A stretch of 64,000 bases of DNA from Azospirillum brasilense (GTDB lineage: Bacteria > Pseudomonadota > Alphaproteobacteria > Azospirillales > Azospirillaceae), in contig NZ_QLKQ01000010.1 in the NCBI RefSeq assembly GCF_003349955.1, forward strand, positions 52,611 to 116,610, written 5' to 3'. Of this stretch, positions 1-8,759 are shown one piece after another (the first letter of the stretch is position 1; every line of letters starts with the position of its first letter). A program made the position numbers and the translations under genes. The notes beneath the pieces are model-generated. The model was not told the DNA's origin and searched no databases. It saw only the letters and a program-made list of their open reading frames with translations.

Positions 1-2
1 CC

Positions 3-128
3 ACGAAGTTCCTTGCCTGCGCCGGCCGCGCCATCGGCCCCACGGCGGCGCAACGGCTCCACCGGCGGCTGTCGGCGATCGACGCCCTGCCCGGCCTGGA
101 TGGGTTGCTGGACGGCGGCGCGGACTGA
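3..128 (+). CDS. C-terminal fragment of an unidentified protein
   Basis: The window opens inside a reading frame that runs without interruption for 41 codons and ends at a TGA at 126-128. The translated tail is Leu/Ala/Arg-rich and probably helical, ending in a GLLDGGAD-like stretch. No family can be recognised from so short a piece. A second open frame (13-204) overlaps it, but its Pro/Arg-rich composition looks like a shadow of a GC-rich gene. The stop lies about 320 bp before the peptide-transporter operon, so the fragment is probably a separate upstream gene, possibly that operon's regulator, which is a guess. Confidence 0.4.
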   Translation, partial: TKFLACAGRAIGPTAAQRLHRRLSAIDALPGLDGLLDGGAD

Positions 129-450
129 TCCGCGCTCCGATATCATACGAATGCGTTCATGGTGCCGACAAAAAACATTCATGGTACGGGACAGGGGCCG
201 ATGAATGAGCCTAATTTTTAGGCATGATTATCGGTGGGACGAACCAAATCCCGACGAAGAAATCCGGACTTTGTCTGTGGTCGAAAATCGGGCATCCCGC
301 TCGCATCCGCAAAAATGAGTATTTTTTAGGCACACCATGACCCACCGGACGGCGCGTCCTCGGTCGTTCCGTTCATGACACGTCTGTGAGAGCGTCGAGG
401 CGACAGGAACCAAGGTCCACAACGGACCCCGCAAGCAGAGAGGCTTCATC
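129..450 (+). promoter_or_regulatory. Leader region of the peptide transporter operon with a palindromic operator-like site
   Basis: This stretch has no convincing gene and is more AT-rich than its surroundings. At 209-223 there is a perfect inverted repeat, GCCTAA-TTT-TTAGGC. Its right half recurs downstream as TTTTTAGGCA (215-224 and again 323-332). An octamer TTCATGGT also occurs twice, 22 bp apart (156-163 and 178-185). The paired repeats upstream of a transporter gene suggest a dimeric repressor or activator. The regulator is not identifiable, and no sigma-70-like -35/-10 pair could be assigned with confidence. Confidence 0.4.
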
Positions 451-1953
451 ATGGTGAAACGGTTGGTGGCACGGGCTGTGCTCTCGGCTTTCCTCCTCTC
501 CGGCACGGCGCTGGCCGCGCAGGCCGCCGGCACGCTCAAGGTGGCGGTGGATTCGAACCTGAACACCCTCGACCCCGCCAAGATGAAGGGCGGCCAGGAG
601 TATGTGGCCGCCTACCTCCTCTTCAACGGCCTGACGGCGATCGCCGCCGACATGACGCTGAAGCCGGACCTCGCCGAGCGCTGGGAGCACAGCGCCGACC
701 TCAAGACCTGGACCTTCTTCCTGAAGAAGGGCGTGAAGTTCCACAGCGGCCGCGAGATGGACGCCGAGGACGTTCTCGCCACCATCACCCGCATCCAGGA
801 CAAGGCGACCGGCTCCACCGCCCGCGTGAACTTCGAGATCGTGGAGTCGATGAAGGCGGTGGATTCCCACACGGTGGAATTCACGCTGAAGTCCCCCTAC
901 TCCGGCTTCGCGGAGCTGTTCGGCGAGCGTCAGGCCCGCATCGTGCCGCGCGACGCCCTCGACACGCTGGCCTCCAACCCGGTCGGCACCGGCCCCTTCC
1001 AGTTCGTCTCCTTCGCGCCCGGCGACCGCATGGTGGTGAAGCGCAACCCGACCTATTTCGAGGCCGGCCTGCCGAAGCTGGACGAGGTGGTGATCCGCAT
1101 CCTGCCCGAGACGGCCAGCCAGGTGGCGGCGCTGACCACGGGTGAGCTGGACCTCGCCTGGAACCTGCCGCCGGAGGCGGTGGACAAGGTCAAGGCGACG
1201 TCCAACCTGAAGGCCGAAGCCGTGCCGACCTCAACCTGGGACGGCGTGATCATGAACGGCACGACCAAGCCGTTCGACGACGTGCGCGTCCGCCGCGCCG
1301 TGGCGACCGCGCTGGACAAGCAGGCGATCACCCAGATCGCCCTGTTCGGCTACGGCACGCCGACCCATTCGCCGATCCCGCCGAGCCATCCCTACTTCAA
1401 TAAGGATCTGCCGATCGCCAAGGGCGACCCGGCCGCCGCGAAGAAGATGCTGGCCGAGGCCGGCTATCCCAACGGCTTCGAGGTCACCCTCTACACCCCG
1501 GCCGGCCGCGCCACCCGCGAGCGTCTGGGGCTGGCGGTCCGCGAGCTGCTGAAGCCGGCGGGCATCACCGTCAACGTGCAGCGCGTGCCCTTCGACGTCT
1601 TCCTGAAGGACATCGAGGGCAAGGCGGGCTTCTACATCGACGGCTTCTTCAGCCGCCCGACGATCGATACCTCGGTCTACCCCTGGTACCACTCGCGCGG
1701 GTCGTGGAACGCCGCGCTGTGGAACTACAGCAACCCGGCGATGGACAAGCTGCTCGACGGCGCCCGTCAGGCGTCCAGCGAGGAGGAGGCCAAGAAGCTC
1801 TATGGCGAGGTGCAGGCGCTGGCCGTCCAGGACGCCCCCGGCGTCATCCCCTACGTCATCAACCACGTCAACGGCGTGAGCGCGCGGGTGCAGGGCTTCA
1901 CCTCCCACCCGATGATGTTCCTCGACCTGCGCAACGTTTCGGTCGGCCAGTAG
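451..1953 (+). CDS. Peptide/opine-type ABC transporter substrate-binding protein (SBP family 5)
   Basis: This 500-residue protein is a periplasmic solute receptor of the DppA/OppA family. Residues 1-26 form a Sec signal peptide (MVKRL, then a Leu/Ala-rich core, AQA cleavage motif). The family 5 hallmarks follow: NTLDPAKMKG near the mature N-terminus, a DPAKM to AERWEHSADLKTWTF-type segment, and a RRAVATALDK helix around residue 285. The start is supported by AGAGAGG at 437-443. It is the first gene of a transporter operon whose later members (Rid protein, ureohydrolase, M20 deacylase) hint at an acylated guanidino or peptide substrate. The ligand itself cannot be read from the sequence. Confidence 0.92.
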   Translation: MVKRLVARAVLSAFLLSGTALAAQAAGTLKVAVDSNLNTLDPAKMKGGQEYVAAYLLFNGLTAIAADMTLKPDLAERWEHSADLKTWTFFLKKGVKFHSGREMDAEDVLATITRIQDKATGSTARVNFEIVESMKAVDSHTVEFTLKSPYSGFAELFGERQARIVPRDALDTLASNPVGTGPFQFVSFAPGDRMVVKRNPTYFEAGLPKLDEVVIRILPETASQVAALTTGELDLAWNLPPEAVDKVKATSNLKAEAVPTSTWDGVIMNGTTKPFDDVRVRRAVATALDKQAITQIALFGYGTPTHSPIPPSHPYFNKDLPIAKGDPAAAKKMLAEAGYPNGFEVTLYTPAGRATRERLGLAVRELLKPAGITVNVQRVPFDVFLKDIEGKAGFYIDGFFSRPTIDTSVYPWYHSRGSWNAALWNYSNPAMDKLLDGARQASSEEEAKKLYGEVQALAVQDAPGVIPYVINHVNGVSARVQGFTSHPMMFLDLRNVSVGQ

Positions 1954-1966
1954 CGCCGTCGACGGC

Positions 1967-1993
1967 GTCGGGAGCGCCCGCCGCGCTCCCGAC
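1967..1993 (+). terminator. Intercistronic hairpin after the binding-protein gene
   Basis: An 11-bp perfect stem (1967-1977 paired with 1983-1993) with a 5-nt loop sits 14 bp past the stop of the binding-protein gene and ends 28 bp before the permease start. It lacks a U-tract, so it is more likely a partial attenuator or a 3'-end mRNA stabiliser than a full terminator. Such structures commonly let the receptor outnumber its membrane partners. Confidence 0.6.
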
Positions 1994-2020
1994 GACCCCG
2001 GGCCAAGGGAAGCTCTCTCC

Positions 2021-2977
2021 ATGCTCCTCTACACACTCACCCGGCTGGCCTACCTGGCGATGGTGCTGGTCGTCATGTCGATCCTCGTCTTCCTGGTGAC
2101 GCAGGCGATGCCGGGCGACGTCGCGTCGATGATCGCCGGACAGTTCGCCTCGAAGGAGGTGATCGACGCCATCACGGTCAAGCTCGGCCTCGACCAGCCC
2201 CTGATCGTGCAGTACGGCCGCTGGGCCGCCGGCATCCTGCAGGGCGATCTCGGCCGCTCGCTGGTGCTGGAGCAGCCGGTGGCACCCATCCTGATGGAGG
2301 CGCTGAGCCGGTCCCTGGTCCTGGCGGTGGTCGCCCTGGCGGTGGTGACGGTGATCGGCATCGGCGCCGGCGTCCTGGCCGCGGTGCGCCGCGGGCGGAT
2401 GGCCGACCAAATGGTCTCGGGCGTGTCCTATCTCGGCATCGCCGTTCCCGACTTCTTCTGGGCCATTGTCCTGGTTCTGATCTTCGGCAGCTACCTGAAA
2501 TGGCTGCCGACCGGCGGCTACGCGCCGCTCGCCGACGGCTTCGTGCCCTGGGCGTCGCATCTGGTCCTGCCGGTCGTCACGCTGGTGCTGATGCTGATCG
2601 CCCGCATCGCGCGGCTGACCCGCTCCAGCATGATCGACGTCCTGCAGACCAACTACGTGAAGTACGCCCGCGCCAAGGGCCTGCCGGAGAAGGTGGTGAT
2701 CGTCCGCCACGCCCTGCGCAACGCGCTGCTGCCGACCATCACCGTGCTCGCCATCGACTTCGGCCTGATCCTCGGCGGCGTCGTGGTGATCGAGACGGTC
2801 TTCTCCTTCCCCGGCATGGGCCGGCTGCTGCTGTTCGCCATCCAGCGCCACGACCTGCCGCTGATCCAGGCGACCATCCTGATCATCTCGACGGCCTACT
2901 GCCTGGCGAACCTGGCGGCCGACCTGCTCTACGCGTTCGTCAACCCGAAGATCCGCCATGGCATGGGGAACGCCTGA
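2021..2977 (+). CDS. ABC transporter permease (DppB type)
   Basis: This 318-residue integral membrane protein is the first of two permeases of the peptide-type transporter. The N-terminus (LTRLAYLAMVLVVMSILVFLVTQAMPGD) is the typical first membrane span of DppB/OppB proteins, followed by about five further spans. The cytoplasmic EAA-like loop that docks to the ATPase is visible around residues 208-235 (YARAKGLPEK ... RHALRNALLP). The start ATG is preceded by AAGGGAAG. It follows the binding-protein gene after a hairpin and runs into the second permease with almost no gap. Confidence 0.93.
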   Translation: MLLYTLTRLAYLAMVLVVMSILVFLVTQAMPGDVASMIAGQFASKEVIDAITVKLGLDQPLIVQYGRWAAGILQGDLGRSLVLEQPVAPILMEALSRSLVLAVVALAVVTVIGIGAGVLAAVRRGRMADQMVSGVSYLGIAVPDFFWAIVLVLIFGSYLKWLPTGGYAPLADGFVPWASHLVLPVVTLVLMLIARIARLTRSSMIDVLQTNYVKYARAKGLPEKVVIVRHALRNALLPTITVLAIDFGLILGGVVVIETVFSFPGMGRLLLFAIQRHDLPLIQATILIISTAYCLANLAADLLYAFVNPKIRHGMGNA

Positions 2978-2978
2978 C

Positions 2979-3842
2979 ATGACCGCCGCGAGCCCAACCC
3001 GCGCAGCGTCCTCCCGCTCCGCGCCGAAGCGCTGGCCCACCTCGCTCGTCCTCGGGATCGCCCTGCTGGCGCCGCTGCTGGTGGTCGCCGTGGCCGGCCC
3101 CTGGCTGGCCCCCTACCCCTACGACGAGATGAACATCATGAGCCGGCTGCAGCCGCCGGGGCCGGACTTCTGGTTCGGCACCGACGAGTACGGCCGCGAC
3201 GTGTTCAGCCGCACCCTCGTCGGCACGACCAACTCGCTGGTCATGGGCGTCGCCGCCACCGCCATCAGCCTGCTCGTCGGCGTGCCGCTGGGGCTGGTCG
3301 CCGGCTACGGCCGGGGCCGGACCGACGAGATCATCATGCGCTGCATGGACGTGCTGATGTCCTTCCCGCCCATCCTGCTGGGCATCCTCGTCCTGGCGGT
3401 CACGCCGCCGGCCCTGTGGAAGGCGGTCGTCGCCATCGGCATCGTCTACGTGCCGCAGGTGGTCCGCCTGACCCGCGCCATCACCCTGGAGCTGATGCAG
3501 GAGGAGTTCATCACCGCCGCCCGGCTGCGCGGCGAGAGCACCGCCTACATCCTGTTCCACGAGATCCTGCCGAACATCTGGCCGCCGCTGGCGGTCGAGT
3601 CCAGCCTGCGCGTCGTCTTCGCCATCCTGCTGGGCGCCGCCCTCAGCTTCATCGGCATGGGCGCCCAGCCGCCCTCCTCCGACTGGGGCCTGATGATCAG
3701 CGAGGCCCGGCCCTTCGTCGAGCAGGCGCCGTGGATCGCGCTGTGCCCCGGCCTCGCCATGGGCATCACCGTGATCGGCATCAACCTGCTGGGCGATGGA
3801 CTGCGCGCCGTGCTGGACCCCCGCAACACGGGAGGACACTGA
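2979..3842 (+). CDS. ABC transporter permease (DppC type)
   Basis: This 287-residue permease partners the preceding DppB-type protein. It has the DppC layout: a short cytoplasmic N-terminus, a first span, a periplasmic loop with FGTDEYGRDVFSR, then the remaining spans. The EAA-like ATPase-contact segment (AARLRGESTAYILFHEILPN) lies near residue 177. An upstream in-frame ATG at 2958 would overlap the previous gene. The ATG at 2979, one base after the preceding TGA and about 10 bp after GGGGA, is preferred. It is translationally coupled to its neighbours. Confidence 0.92.
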   Translation: MTAASPTRAASSRSAPKRWPTSLVLGIALLAPLLVVAVAGPWLAPYPYDEMNIMSRLQPPGPDFWFGTDEYGRDVFSRTLVGTTNSLVMGVAATAISLLVGVPLGLVAGYGRGRTDEIIMRCMDVLMSFPPILLGILVLAVTPPALWKAVVAIGIVYVPQVVRLTRAITLELMQEEFITAARLRGESTAYILFHEILPNIWPPLAVESSLRVVFAILLGAALSFIGMGAQPPSSDWGLMISEARPFVEQAPWIALCPGLAMGITVIGINLLGDGLRAVLDPRNTGGH

Positions 3843-3846
3843 CTCC

Positions 3847-5967
3847 ATGACCGCTCTCGTGCCCCTTTCCGCCGCCGCGTCCCCCGATCCGACCCCCGCG
3901 ACCGCCGCCATGTCCGCCCTGCTGGAGGTGCGCAACCTCACCATCAACTACGCCAGCCCGCGCGGCACGCTGCGCGCCGCCAGCGACGTCAGCTTCGCGA
4001 TCCGGCCGGGCGAGGTCATGGGGCTGGTCGGCGAGTCCGGCTCGGGCAAGAGCACCGTCGCCATGGCCATCCTCGACCTGCTGGGCGAGGCCGGGCGCAT
4101 CGACGGCGGCGAGATCCTGTTCGAGGGGACCGACCTGCGCCGCCTGTCCGCCGGGCAGCGCCGGAGCTTGCGCGGCGACCGCATCGCCGCCGTCTTCCAG
4201 GACCCCTTCACCTCGCTGAACCCGGCGCTGACCGTCGGGCGGCAGATCGCCGAGCCGCTGGTCCAGCACAAGGGCTTCACCCCCCGGCAGGCAGCACCAC
4301 GGGTTGAGGAGCTGCTGGCCGAGGTCGGCATCCGCGAACCGCGGCGCATCGCGCAGTCCTACCCGCACCAGCTGTCGGGCGGCATGCAGCAGCGCGTGCT
4401 GATCGCCACCGCGCTCGGCTGTGACCCCAAGCTGCTGATCCTCGACGAGCCGACGACGGCGCTCGACGTCACGGTCGAGGCGCGGATCATCGAGCTGCTC
4501 GCCGGCCTGTGCGAGAGCCACCATCTGAGCGCCTTGTTCGTCTCCCACAACCTCGGCATCGTCAACCGCATCTGCAATTCGGTCTGCGTCCTCTACGGCA
4601 GCGAGGTCGTGGAGACCGGGCGCACCCGCGACGTGCTGGCCCGGCCGGTCCATCCCTACACCAAGGGTCTGGTGGCGGCGCTGCCGCGCATCACCACGGA
4701 CCGCCGGCACCGCCTGTCCTCGATCCCCGGCACGGTCAGCAAGCTGTCGGGTCCTCCCGACTCCTGCGTCTTCGCGCCGCGCTGTCCGTTCGCCGAGGAG
4801 ACCTGCCGCCGCCTGCCCCAGGCGCTGCGCGGAGACGCCGCCGGCAACAGCGTGCGCTGCTGGAAGGCCGAGGCCCTGTCCGGCACCCCGTGGCCGGAGG
4901 AGTCGACCGCGTCCCGGCCGCCGGCGACGCCGCCGGCCCGCACCGCCCCGCTGGTGCAGGTCGATGCGCTGCGCAAGGTCTTCGGCGAGCGCCGGTCGAT
5001 CCTGCCGTGGCTGCGCCGCGACGGCACGGTGGCGGTCGACGACGTCTCCTTCACCATCCAGCGCGGCGAGGTGCTGGGCGTGGTCGGCGAAAGCGGCAGC
5101 GGCAAGAGCACGATCGGCCGCTCGCTGCTGGCCCTGATCGAGCCGACCGCCGGCACGGTGCTGTTCGACGGCGCCGACTTCGTCAAGCAGGCCAAGGAGG
5201 GCGACCGCGACCTGCGCCGCCGCGCCCAGCTGGTCTTCCAGAATTCCGCCGCCTCGCTCAACCCGCGCAAGACGGTGGGGGCGGCCATGGAGCGCCCGCT
5301 CGTCCTCGCCGGCCGCCAGGGCGAGGCGGAGCGCCGGGAGATGATCGCGGCCCTGCTGACCCGCGTCGGCCTGCCCGCCGCCTACGCCGACCGCTACCCG
5401 CACGAGCTGAGCGGCGGCGAGCGCCAGCGCGTGAACATCGCCCGCGCCCTGGCCACCGACCCGGAATTCGTCGTCTGCGACGAGGCGGTGTCGGCGCTCG
5501 ACGTCTCGGTGCAGGCGAACATCCTCAACCTGCTCGCCGACCTGCGGGACGAGTTGGGGCTGTCCTACCTGTTCATCACCCACGACATCGCCGTGGTGTC
5601 GCACATCGCCGACCGCGTGCTGGTCGTCTATGGCGGCACGATTTGCGAGGAGGGTCCGATCGGACGGGTCCTGCGCCCGCCCTACCACCCCTACACCGAA
5701 GCGCTGCTGTCGGCCGTGCCGCGGCTGAGCGGGGCGGAGGACGGGCCGGAGCCGGAGCGCATCCTGCTGGAGGATTCCACGGCACCGCCCGGCGGCGGGG
5801 GCTGCGCCTTCCGCGGCCGCTGCCCGCGCAAGCTCGGCACCATCTGCGACGAGCGCGCGCCGCCGGTGCAGACGGCAACCGACGGCCACCGCATCGCCTG
5901 CCACATCCCGCTGGCCGAGCTGGCGGAACGGGCGTCGGTCTTCCCCGAGCTGGCGGCCCTGCACTGA
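3847..5967 (+). CDS. Fused double ATPase of a peptide-type ABC transporter (DppD-DppF fusion)
   Basis: This 706-residue protein holds two complete ABC ATPase domains, so it replaces the usual DppD and DppF pair. Domain 1 has Walker A GESGSGKST near residue 61, signature LSGGMQQR near 176 and Walker B LLILDEPTTALD near 196. Domain 2 has the same Walker A near 414, LSGGERQR near 520 and FVVCDEAVSALD near 541. Each is followed by the Cys-containing oligopeptide-transporter C-terminal segment (CVFAPRCPF near 307, CAFRGRCPR near 652). The start at 3847 is 4 bp past the permease stop; an earlier in-frame ATG at 3796 lies inside the permease gene and is rejected. Confidence 0.94.
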   Translation: MTALVPLSAAASPDPTPATAAMSALLEVRNLTINYASPRGTLRAASDVSFAIRPGEVMGLVGESGSGKSTVAMAILDLLGEAGRIDGGEILFEGTDLRRLSAGQRRSLRGDRIAAVFQDPFTSLNPALTVGRQIAEPLVQHKGFTPRQAAPRVEELLAEVGIREPRRIAQSYPHQLSGGMQQRVLIATALGCDPKLLILDEPTTALDVTVEARIIELLAGLCESHHLSALFVSHNLGIVNRICNSVCVLYGSEVVETGRTRDVLARPVHPYTKGLVAALPRITTDRRHRLSSIPGTVSKLSGPPDSCVFAPRCPFAEETCRRLPQALRGDAAGNSVRCWKAEALSGTPWPEESTASRPPATPPARTAPLVQVDALRKVFGERRSILPWLRRDGTVAVDDVSFTIQRGEVLGVVGESGSGKSTIGRSLLALIEPTAGTVLFDGADFVKQAKEGDRDLRRRAQLVFQNSAASLNPRKTVGAAMERPLVLAGRQGEAERREMIAALLTRVGLPAAYADRYPHELSGGERQRVNIARALATDPEFVVCDEAVSALDVSVQANILNLLADLRDELGLSYLFITHDIAVVSHIADRVLVVYGGTICEEGPIGRVLRPPYHPYTEALLSAVPRLSGAEDGPEPERILLEDSTAPPGGGGCAFRGRCPRKLGTICDERAPPVQTATDGHRIACHIPLAELAERASVFPELAALH

Positions 5968-6079
5968 CCGTCTGATCCGCAACCCTTTCCGGGCAGCGTG
6001 ACGACCGGGACGGCTTCGGCCTCCCGGATACGCCCTCCCCATGCCCGGCGCCACCCCTCACCCAAGAGAGAACCGACCC

Positions 6080-6502
6080 ATGACCACCCACACCCGCATC
6101 CGCAAGTTCAACACCAAGAAGACCTATCCCGAGCAGGCGCTGGACAACGACCTCTGCCAGACGGTCGTGGCCCGCGGCGCGATGGTCTTCGTGCGCGGCC
6201 AGATCGGCCAGAACCTCGACACCAGCGAGAGCGTGGCCATCGGCGACGCCGCCGGCCAGACCGAGCAGGCCATGAGCAACATCAAGATGCTGCTGGACGA
6301 GGCCGGCGCGAAGATGGAGCACATCTGCAAGATCACCGTCTACATCACCGACCCGCGCTACCGCGAGCCGGTCTACCGCACCATCGGCAAGTGGCTGAAG
6401 GGCGTCCATCCCGTCTCCACCGGCATCGTCGTCAGCGCCCTGGCGCGGCCGGAGTGGGTGGTCGAGGTCGACGCCATTGCCGTGATCCCCGACGCTCCCT
6501 GA
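6080..6502 (+). CDS. Rid (YjgF/YER057c/UK114) family protein
   Basis: This 140-residue cytoplasmic protein belongs to the trimeric Rid family, whose archetype RidA deaminates reactive enamine/imine intermediates. Family features include GQIGQNLD-type loop residues, the ITVYITDPR strand and the terminal EVDAIAV segment. In a hand alignment with E. coli RidA the catalytic Arg105 falls on Thr114, so canonical imine deaminase activity is doubtful and a Rid subfamily with another role is likely. The ATG at 6080 follows AGAGAG at 6065; an ATG at 6041 would add an unconserved 13-residue leader. It lies between the transporter ATPase and the ureohydrolase, in the same direction. Confidence 0.87.
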   Translation: MTTHTRIRKFNTKKTYPEQALDNDLCQTVVARGAMVFVRGQIGQNLDTSESVAIGDAAGQTEQAMSNIKMLLDEAGAKMEHICKITVYITDPRYREPVYRTIGKWLKGVHPVSTGIVVSALARPEWVVEVDAIAVIPDAP

Positions 6503-6540
6503 TTTCCCGCATCCCACAGAAGAAACCTGGAACGCCCGCC

Positions 6541-7500
6541 ATGAGCAGCACCCTGACCAACCCGCCGCGCCGCGAACTGCAGAGCTTCCTCGACTTCCCC
6601 ATCTGCACGGATCTCGACCAGCTCGACGGCCACATCGGCATCCTCGGCATCCCCTACGGCGATCCCTACTCGATCGACGAGGTGACCAACGACCAGACCA
6701 ACGCCCCCACCTGGGTCCGCCGCTACACCGAACGGGCGCTGCGCCAGCTGGAGCGCTGGGACTTCGACATCGGCGGTCCGCTGCTCGGCGGGAAGGACAT
6801 CAAGGTCGTGGACTGCGGCGACGTGAAGGCGAACCCGCGCGACCTCGACCTGCATTACCGCAACGCCGAGGCGGTGGTGCGGGCGATGCTCGCCAAGGGC
6901 ATGCTGCCGATCATCATCGGCGGCGACCACGGCATCCCGATCCCGGTGCTGCGCGCCTACGACGACCAAGGCCCGATCACGCTCGTGCACATCGACGCGC
7001 ACCTCGACTGGCGCGACCATGTGAACGGCGCCCGCGGCGGCTATTCCAGCCCGATCCGCCGCGCCGCGGAGATGGACCATGTCGGCCAGATCTTCCAGAT
7101 CGGCCTGCGTTCCGCCGGCAGCGCCCGGCCGGAGGAGGTCGAGGCGGCCCAGGCCTACGGCGCCGTGCTGATCCCCGACGTGGAGCTGCAGGACGTCGGC
7201 ATGAAGGCGGTGCTCGACCGCATTCCCGACGGCGGGCGCTACTACCTGACCATCGACGCCGACGGCATGGACCCGACCATCATGCCGGCCGTCAACGGCC
7301 CGGCGCCGGGCGGCGTGACCTACCCCCAGATCCGCACGCTGATCCACGGTCTGGTGAAGAAGGGCCGTGTGGTCGGCATGGACATCGTGGAAATCACGCC
7401 CAAGAAGGACGTGAACGGCATCACCGCGATCACCGCCGGCCGCATCATCTGCAACCTGATCGGCAAGACCATCCAGGCCGGCTACTTCGACGCCAAGTGA
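6541..7500 (+). CDS. Ureohydrolase family enzyme (agmatinase/guanidinobase hydrolase type)
   Basis: This 319-residue enzyme belongs to the arginase/agmatinase superfamily, which hydrolyses guanidino compounds to urea and an amine using two manganese ions. All metal-ligand motifs are present: GGDHG near residue 127, DAHLDWRD near 151 and DADGMDP near 238. The first motif ends in Gly rather than the usual Ser. The true substrate (agmatine, guanidinobutyrate or another guanidino acid) cannot be told from motifs. It is the second enzyme after a peptide-type transporter and precedes a deacylase, consistent with stepwise breakdown of an imported guanidino compound. Confidence 0.9.
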   Translation: MSSTLTNPPRRELQSFLDFPICTDLDQLDGHIGILGIPYGDPYSIDEVTNDQTNAPTWVRRYTERALRQLERWDFDIGGPLLGGKDIKVVDCGDVKANPRDLDLHYRNAEAVVRAMLAKGMLPIIIGGDHGIPIPVLRAYDDQGPITLVHIDAHLDWRDHVNGARGGYSSPIRRAAEMDHVGQIFQIGLRSAGSARPEEVEAAQAYGAVLIPDVELQDVGMKAVLDRIPDGGRYYLTIDADGMDPTIMPAVNGPAPGGVTYPQIRTLIHGLVKKGRVVGMDIVEITPKKDVNGITAITAGRIICNLIGKTIQAGYFDAK

Positions 7501-7522
7501 GCGGAGCGGCCTGACGAGAAAC

Positions 7523-7549
7523 GGGGGAGGCCGGCCGACGGCCGCCTCC
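7523..7549 (+). terminator. Imperfect GC-rich hairpin between ureohydrolase and deacylase genes
   Basis: The segment can fold into a GGAGGC-CGGCC / GGCC-GCCTCC stem with one bulged base and a short loop. It has no U-tract and lies in the 110-bp gap before the M20 gene. It may reduce read-through or be incidental in GC-rich DNA. Confidence 0.3.
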
Positions 7550-7610
7550 GTCCCGTCGGCGCGGAGAAGCCGAAGCCGATCGACGACCAAGGAAGAAGGA
7601 CCATCCCGCC

Positions 7611-8759
7611 ATGGGTGCGACGCTGGACATTCTGGAGCGGCTGGTGGCCTTTCCCACGGTCAGCCGCGACAGCAACCTCGACCTCATCCTGTGGGCCAAG
7701 GAGCGGCTGGAGGCGGCCGGCGCCGCCACGCGGCTGGTGCCGAGCGAGGACGGGCGCAAGGCCAACCTCTTCGCCAGCGTCGGCCCGGCCGACCGTCCGG
7801 GCATCCTGCTGTCCGGCCACACCGACGTGGTGCCGGTGGACGGGCAGTCCTGGACCTGCGATCCCTTCCGCCTGACCCGCCGGGACGGCAATCTCTACGG
7901 CCGCGGCACGGCCGACATGAAGGGCTTCATCGCCGCGGCGATGGCCCTGGCCGAGCGGGCCTCCGGGCGGACGCTCAGCCAGCCGCTTCATCTCGCGCTG
8001 TCCTACGACGAGGAGGTGGGGTGCCTGGGCGTGCGGCGCCTGATCGACATGATGGCCGCCCTGCCGGTCCGCCCGCGCTTCTGCATCGTCGGCGAACCCA
8101 CGCTGATGCAGGTTGTCACCGCCCACAAGGGCAAGACGGCGCTGCGCATCGACTGCCGGGGCGCCGAGTGCCATTCGAGCCTCGCCCCGCAAGGGCTGAA
8201 CGCCATACACATGGCTTGCGACATGCTCACCGGCCTGCGCCGCCTTCAGGAGCGGGTGCAGACCGAGGGGGCGCGCGACGCCGGTTACGACGTCCCCTGG
8301 ACCACCATCCACGCCGGTGTCATCCAGGGTGGCACCGCGCTGAACATCGTGCCCAACCAGTGCCGCCTCGACATGGAGATCCGCCACCTGCCGCAGGACC
8401 CGGTGGACCCTCTGCTCGACGCCGTCCGCGCCGAGGCGGAGGCCATGGAGAAGCGTCTGCGCACCGCCTTCCCCGCCGCCGCCGTGGACATCACGGAGCT
8501 GTCCAGCTACCCCGCCCTCGACACCGACGAGGATGCGGAGGTGGTGTCCTTCGTCAAGGCGCTCACCGGCGGCAACAGCCTGGGCAAGATTTCCTTCGGC
8601 ACCGAGGGCGGGCTGTTCCAGCGGCGTCTGTCCATTCCCACCGTCGTCTGCGGCCCCGGCAGCATCGGCGAGGCCCACAAGCCGGACGAGTTCGTCGCCG
8701 AGGACCAGCTGGCCGCCTGCGATCGCATGCTGGATGCGTTGCTCGCCCGACTGGCCTGA
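7611..8759 (+). CDS. argE: M20 family deacylase, acetylornithine deacetylase (ArgE) type
   Basis: This 382-residue zinc hydrolase removes acyl groups from amino-acid-like substrates. The M20 metal and catalytic motifs are clear: GHTDVVPVDG near residue 69, GRGTADMKGF near 97 and YDEEVGCLG near 131. The dimerisation insert sits in the middle, and the length matches ArgE. Its place at the end of the transporter, Rid and ureohydrolase cluster suggests catabolic deacylation of an imported compound rather than arginine biosynthesis, so the symbol reflects family only. The start ATG at 7611 follows AAGGAAGAAGGA. Confidence 0.85.
   Translation: MGATLDILERLVAFPTVSRDSNLDLILWAKERLEAAGAATRLVPSEDGRKANLFASVGPADRPGILLSGHTDVVPVDGQSWTCDPFRLTRRDGNLYGRGTADMKGFIAAAMALAERASGRTLSQPLHLALSYDEEVGCLGVRRLIDMMAALPVRPRFCIVGEPTLMQVVTAHKGKTALRIDCRGAECHSSLAPQGLNAIHMACDMLTGLRRLQERVQTEGARDAGYDVPWTTIHAGVIQGGTALNIVPNQCRLDMEIRHLPQDPVDPLLDAVRAEAEAMEKRLRTAFPAAAVDITELSSYPALDTDEDAEVVSFVKALTGGNSLGKISFGTEGGLFQRRLSIPTVVCGPGSIGEAHKPDEFVAEDQLAACDRMLDALLARLA

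Noticed and set aside
3781..6054. Very long minus-strand open frame (about 757 codons) opposite the fused ATPase gene
   Set aside because: It is antisense to a gene with complete ABC motifs, and its Gly/Arg/Ala/Asp-rich translation is what high-GC codon bias produces on the opposite strand.
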